A stretch of 64,000 nucleotides of DNA, taken from the NCBI GenBank assembly GCA_000310025.1, contig FN649741.1, forward strand, positions 5,538,543-5,602,542. The letters are read 5' to 3'. This DNA is from Ectocarpus siliculosus. Taxonomy: Eukaryota > Sar > Phaeophyceae > Ectocarpales > Ectocarpaceae. The notes below the pieces were generated by a model that was not told the DNA's origin, made no database searches, and saw nothing but the letters and a program-made list of their open reading frames with translations. Numbering within the stretch: the first letter of the stretch is position 1; the number at the start of each line of letters is the position of its first letter. Of the stretch, positions 60,832-64,000 are shown piece after piece. A program made the translations under genes and the position numbers.

Positions 60832-62656
60832 GTTGTCCAATGCGTATTGAACTTGTCGGCACGGTGCAAGTAGGACTTGAATTGAGCGTGATGGACCGCG
60901 CTGTCGTCATGCAAGCTGACTGCTGTTTGGCTTGCGGGGTGTGTGTAAGGTACGAGGTGGTCTCTCTTTTTTTTTGTTCGCCAGTAAAGACCGAACGTTT
61001 CAATAAATTTCTGGACATGGAACTTCTACGAGGTTTGGTAGCATGCCATGGTAATGAGCTTGCGAAAAACCGTTCAAGTATGGTACGGAACGATAAAACG
61101 GATGGGGAATGAAGTATGTGTGTACTCAAGGCGACCAACGTGACCTTCGTTGTGCACAAAGTTGAACGCCTCCCATCGATCCGAGGAGATTCAACGGGGC
61201 AAGGTACTCGCGTGAACGAGCGCGAAAGGAATAACTCGGGAAAATACACATAATATAAAAAGAGCGTACGTGGACTAGACTCTTATGTACTGCGTATTCT
61301 CGTATTCTTTTACTAAGCAGTGGAGGACCCTCAATAGCGCCGGTATGTGCCCGGCGCATCGACCGGCGCTATTCGGAGGGAACCGGCGCATTGCAATGTA
61401 CAGAACGACTCGGTGATTCAGTCTGTGCCCAGCAATTTCACCGGTGCTATACAATGCCACGGTGCTAATCAACCGGAGTTTTGTTGACGCCCCCCCCGCT
61501 ACATGTACTCTTAAGTAACAATTAAGCGAGGCAGCAATTCCGTGCTTGCTTGGCAGCAAAGAGATAGGGAGTTTACTCAAGAGATCAGAACCAACGGGGA
61601 CACAGCAAACAACAGCAGTAGCAACATTTTCCAGCTCCAATCAACTGAATATGCTCAGGCTCACGCTCATGTTTCTTACTACGTTGTCCCAGTGGGCCGC
61701 ATGTACGTACTCCAACGCGCGTTGATGATTTATCTGTCCAGCAAATAAGCGTAAGACTCTACGTTAGATTCGAGAAGTCATTGGAGAATTTTTCATCCAC
61801 GCGTGGACGGAAGCCTGTACCCAGTAGAGTAGCTCCTCGACCATTGCTCCTGTTCTCGACTCCAACACTTCGCAAGCGACACACGTCTCCCGAAATCTTC
61901 TTGCGACGGCGGTAATAATCAAGTGATGATGTCTTGAGTCTCTTTCGCAGGGAGCCTACAAAACCAAGGTTTGAACCTACACGCCTCCTACTGCAGGCGG
62001 TAAATATCGAAGACCCCTCGCAGATTTGGAACTCCTACCTTTCGCAAAAAAACGAACACTAATAGCAGCAATATGGTCAATCTACGACGCAAGTAGAAAC
62101 AGATCGTTCGACCACGCAGATTAGATCGGCACCATCGCAGAAACACACAAACGCACACACTTTGCTACTGTGTTGCAGAGCACCAACTGTGTCCAACTTC
62201 TCGCTCAACAATGGCATCATCGTAGAAGTTTACACAGAATCGTGAAAAGAAGATCGAATCCAGCTTTTTTGCACGTCCTCTCGAAAGGCAGTGAATTTAC
62301 TTCGCGATATTGTACAAGTCACTCAAGAACTTACAGCCAGTAGTTTGGTTCGCTACGATGGTCCGTCGCTACGTCACTACGGAATCGACGGCACATAACG
62401 CCGATTGTTTAAACTGTGGATCAGCCAGGGTCAGTACGCCATGGAACGAGACGCGGGCCACGTGTAGCGTGTAGCTCGACGGTACATGTAAGTCCTGCAA
62501 GAAATCCTTAGCGTGCATCGCCAACAACTCGCCATACTGTGACAACAAAAACGATTTCTCTCTGAAAAAAGGTACACTACAGCTTATGCAAAAATGAAAA
62601 GCCTGGCTGTCGCAAAACAGCAATCAACCAATCACCTCCACAGAGCGGCATTTCCC
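60832..62656. other. Intergenic stretch, no gene recognised
   Basis: Lies between the start of the SulP gene and the stop of the Gln/His-rich gene, both on the minus strand. It should contain the SulP promoter and the 3' untranslated region of the next gene. No coding exon or RNA gene was recognised. Confidence 0.5.
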
Positions 62657-64000
62657 TCATCGCTTGTGGTGTGTTTCTGGAGACTGAACACCATATGCGC
62701 CTGGCGCCGACATGCCTGCCTGGTGCTGAGAAGGCGGCGGTGGTGGCTGCTGCTGCTGCTCGTCGCGATACGGCGTTGCCATCTGTACTGGTAACCCCCC
62801 TAGCCCAACCCCTCGAGCCCCTCTTGGATCAGTACCCATACCCTGCGACGGCATCATGAACGCAGACGATGGGTGCTGCATCTGCAGGTGGTGTTGATGC
62901 ATGTGCATCTGCTGTGCCTGGCTCGTCTGCCGACTCATGTCCAGCTGCTGCCCCTGGTGGTATACTTGCTGCTGAGGGTGTCCCTGGTGCGGCCGTTGTG
63001 GTGGCTGTTGCTGATGCGATTGATGGAACGAATGGTGAGCACTGTGTTGAGGGGGGTGCATGTGCTGCGGTATCTGGTCGAACACAGCAGAGAACGACGG
63101 GCAGAAGCAAGTTAGGGGCGCGCAATTGGTGCTCCATAGAGAATGGCGTCGTCGCGAGAGGTATGCATATTTCTGTTCACCATCCACGCCTAGTGTTCGC
63201 CATCGTCCTTCAAAAGCGTGGTAAGCACAACTCGTCACGCTCACCTGGACCTGGTTGAAATGCTGACGCTGGACGGGTACGTGGTCAGATTGATACTGAT
63301 GTCGTGGCAAGTGCTGCTCCGGCAGGGGCCCGCGACTCGCCGATTGCTGTCAGTTTCGACGCGCGTAATGGGGAGTTGTTCAATTCCACATGAAGCACAC
63401 AGACAGATGACTTTGACTGTCAACAACAACCCCACGGCGCCGGAATACAGACGACCGCCGAGAGCGTGATCAGAGGCAAATTAACGGTCTACCGACGACT
63501 GCAGCATGCAACTTCTCGACGGCGAAAGTTGAAAACAACAGGCGCCGACGTGTTTCGATTTGGTGTAGAATCAAATACCCAGGAAGGCAGAGGTGGCGAA
63601 GGCAACCAGTGAAATAAAGTTACGGTGTTTCTGGCCAATGTAGCCGACGACTGACTCCGTTGGCAGGCAAGGGGCGCACACCTGATTTTGGTAAGCCTGG
63701 GCCTGGAAATGTTCCGCCTGGAACTGGTGCAGCCCTGGATCTTGCATCTGGTGTTTCTGCCGGTCGTATAAATATAGGGGAACATGTGGCGAGCTTGACC
63801 ATGAGCGAGCGATATTTTCACAACGAGATCTTCAAGGTTTTCAATATTGCTACGGCGGTGAAGGGCTATAGCAGAATTATTATCCACGTACGTTTGCTTC
63901 GTGAACTTGATCAACCAAACTCGAACGCTTTACGCACTATTATTGGCGTACCTGGGGCTGGAAGGAGGAGAAGCCCTCCGAGGGATTTCGCTGGTACCCG
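62657..64000 (-). CDS. Gln/His-rich low-complexity protein, C-terminal part
   Basis: Exons in coding order: 63952-64000 (cut by the window edge; reads QRNPSEGFSSFQPQ), 63682-63756 (KHQMQDPGLHQFQAEHFQAQ and on), 63245-63346 (ending HVPVQRQHFNQVQ), 62657-63073 (TGA). Junctions are phase 0. The visible 210-odd residues are dominated by Gln, His, Met and Pro (for example QQQPPQRPHQGHPQQQ, MHMHQHHLQMQHP). There is no recognised domain, signal peptide or membrane segment. Such tails occur in transcription co-regulators and RNA-binding proteins, but the family cannot be named from this fragment. Confidence 0.7.

Noticed and set aside
1-64000. CRISPR arrays, bacterial operons, integrated viral genes
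   Set aside because: None seen; every supported gene is an intron-bearing eukaryotic gene or a retrotransposon remnant.

Overview
The window is nuclear DNA of a photosynthetic stramenopile, most likely a brown alga of the Ectocarpus type. The reasons are short exons (about 40-350 bases) split by GT-AG introns of about 200-2000 bases, moderately GC-rich sequence, neighbouring genes that mostly alternate strand, genes for a flagellated cell, a degenerate non-LTR retrotransposon and many homopolymers and microsatellites. The species is an inference; no marker gene settles it. All exon models below were built by hand from reading frames, splice sites and the carry-over of codon phase across each intron.

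Layout: (1) 149-5077, minus: a sperm-tail PG-rich (SHIPPO/STPGR) repeat protein running off the left edge. (2) 5303-7342, plus: a small four-exon protein of 163 residues, head-to-head with gene 1 and probably also axonemal. (3) 7343-16400: gene-poor, with microsatellites, two inverted-repeat structures and a broken LINE-type retrotransposon (12042-15560, minus). (4) about 16440-26109, plus: an ARF guanine-nucleotide exchange factor with Sec7, PH and a second PH-like domain. (5) 26110-30260: no gene recognised, contains a 108-base assembly gap. (6) 30261-36338, minus: the CCA-adding tRNA nucleotidyltransferase, complete in 11 exons (693 aa). (7) 37369-53412, plus: the most remarkable gene, about 28 exons and about 1876 aa, in one phase-consistent chain: RS/Pro-rich N terminus, AWS-SET-postSET histone methyltransferase, Tudor-like domain, Pro/Met-rich linker, KH-like domain, cyclin fold, CDK-family kinase fold with every catalytic motif lost, and an Arg/Glu/Asp-rich tail. 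(8) 55439-60831, minus: a SulP/SLC26 anion transporter with STAS domain (5 exons, 720 aa). (9) 62657-64000, minus: the C-terminal part of a Gln/His-rich protein running off the right edge.

Functionally, genes 1 and 2 look like a co-regulated flagellar pair. Gene 7 joins in one polypeptide activities that are normally separate around elongating RNA polymerase II (a Set2-class lysine methyltransferase and a cyclin/CDK pair), but the CDK half appears to be a pseudokinase. This fusion is the best candidate here for an undescribed system. The other genes are ordinary housekeeping or membrane genes.
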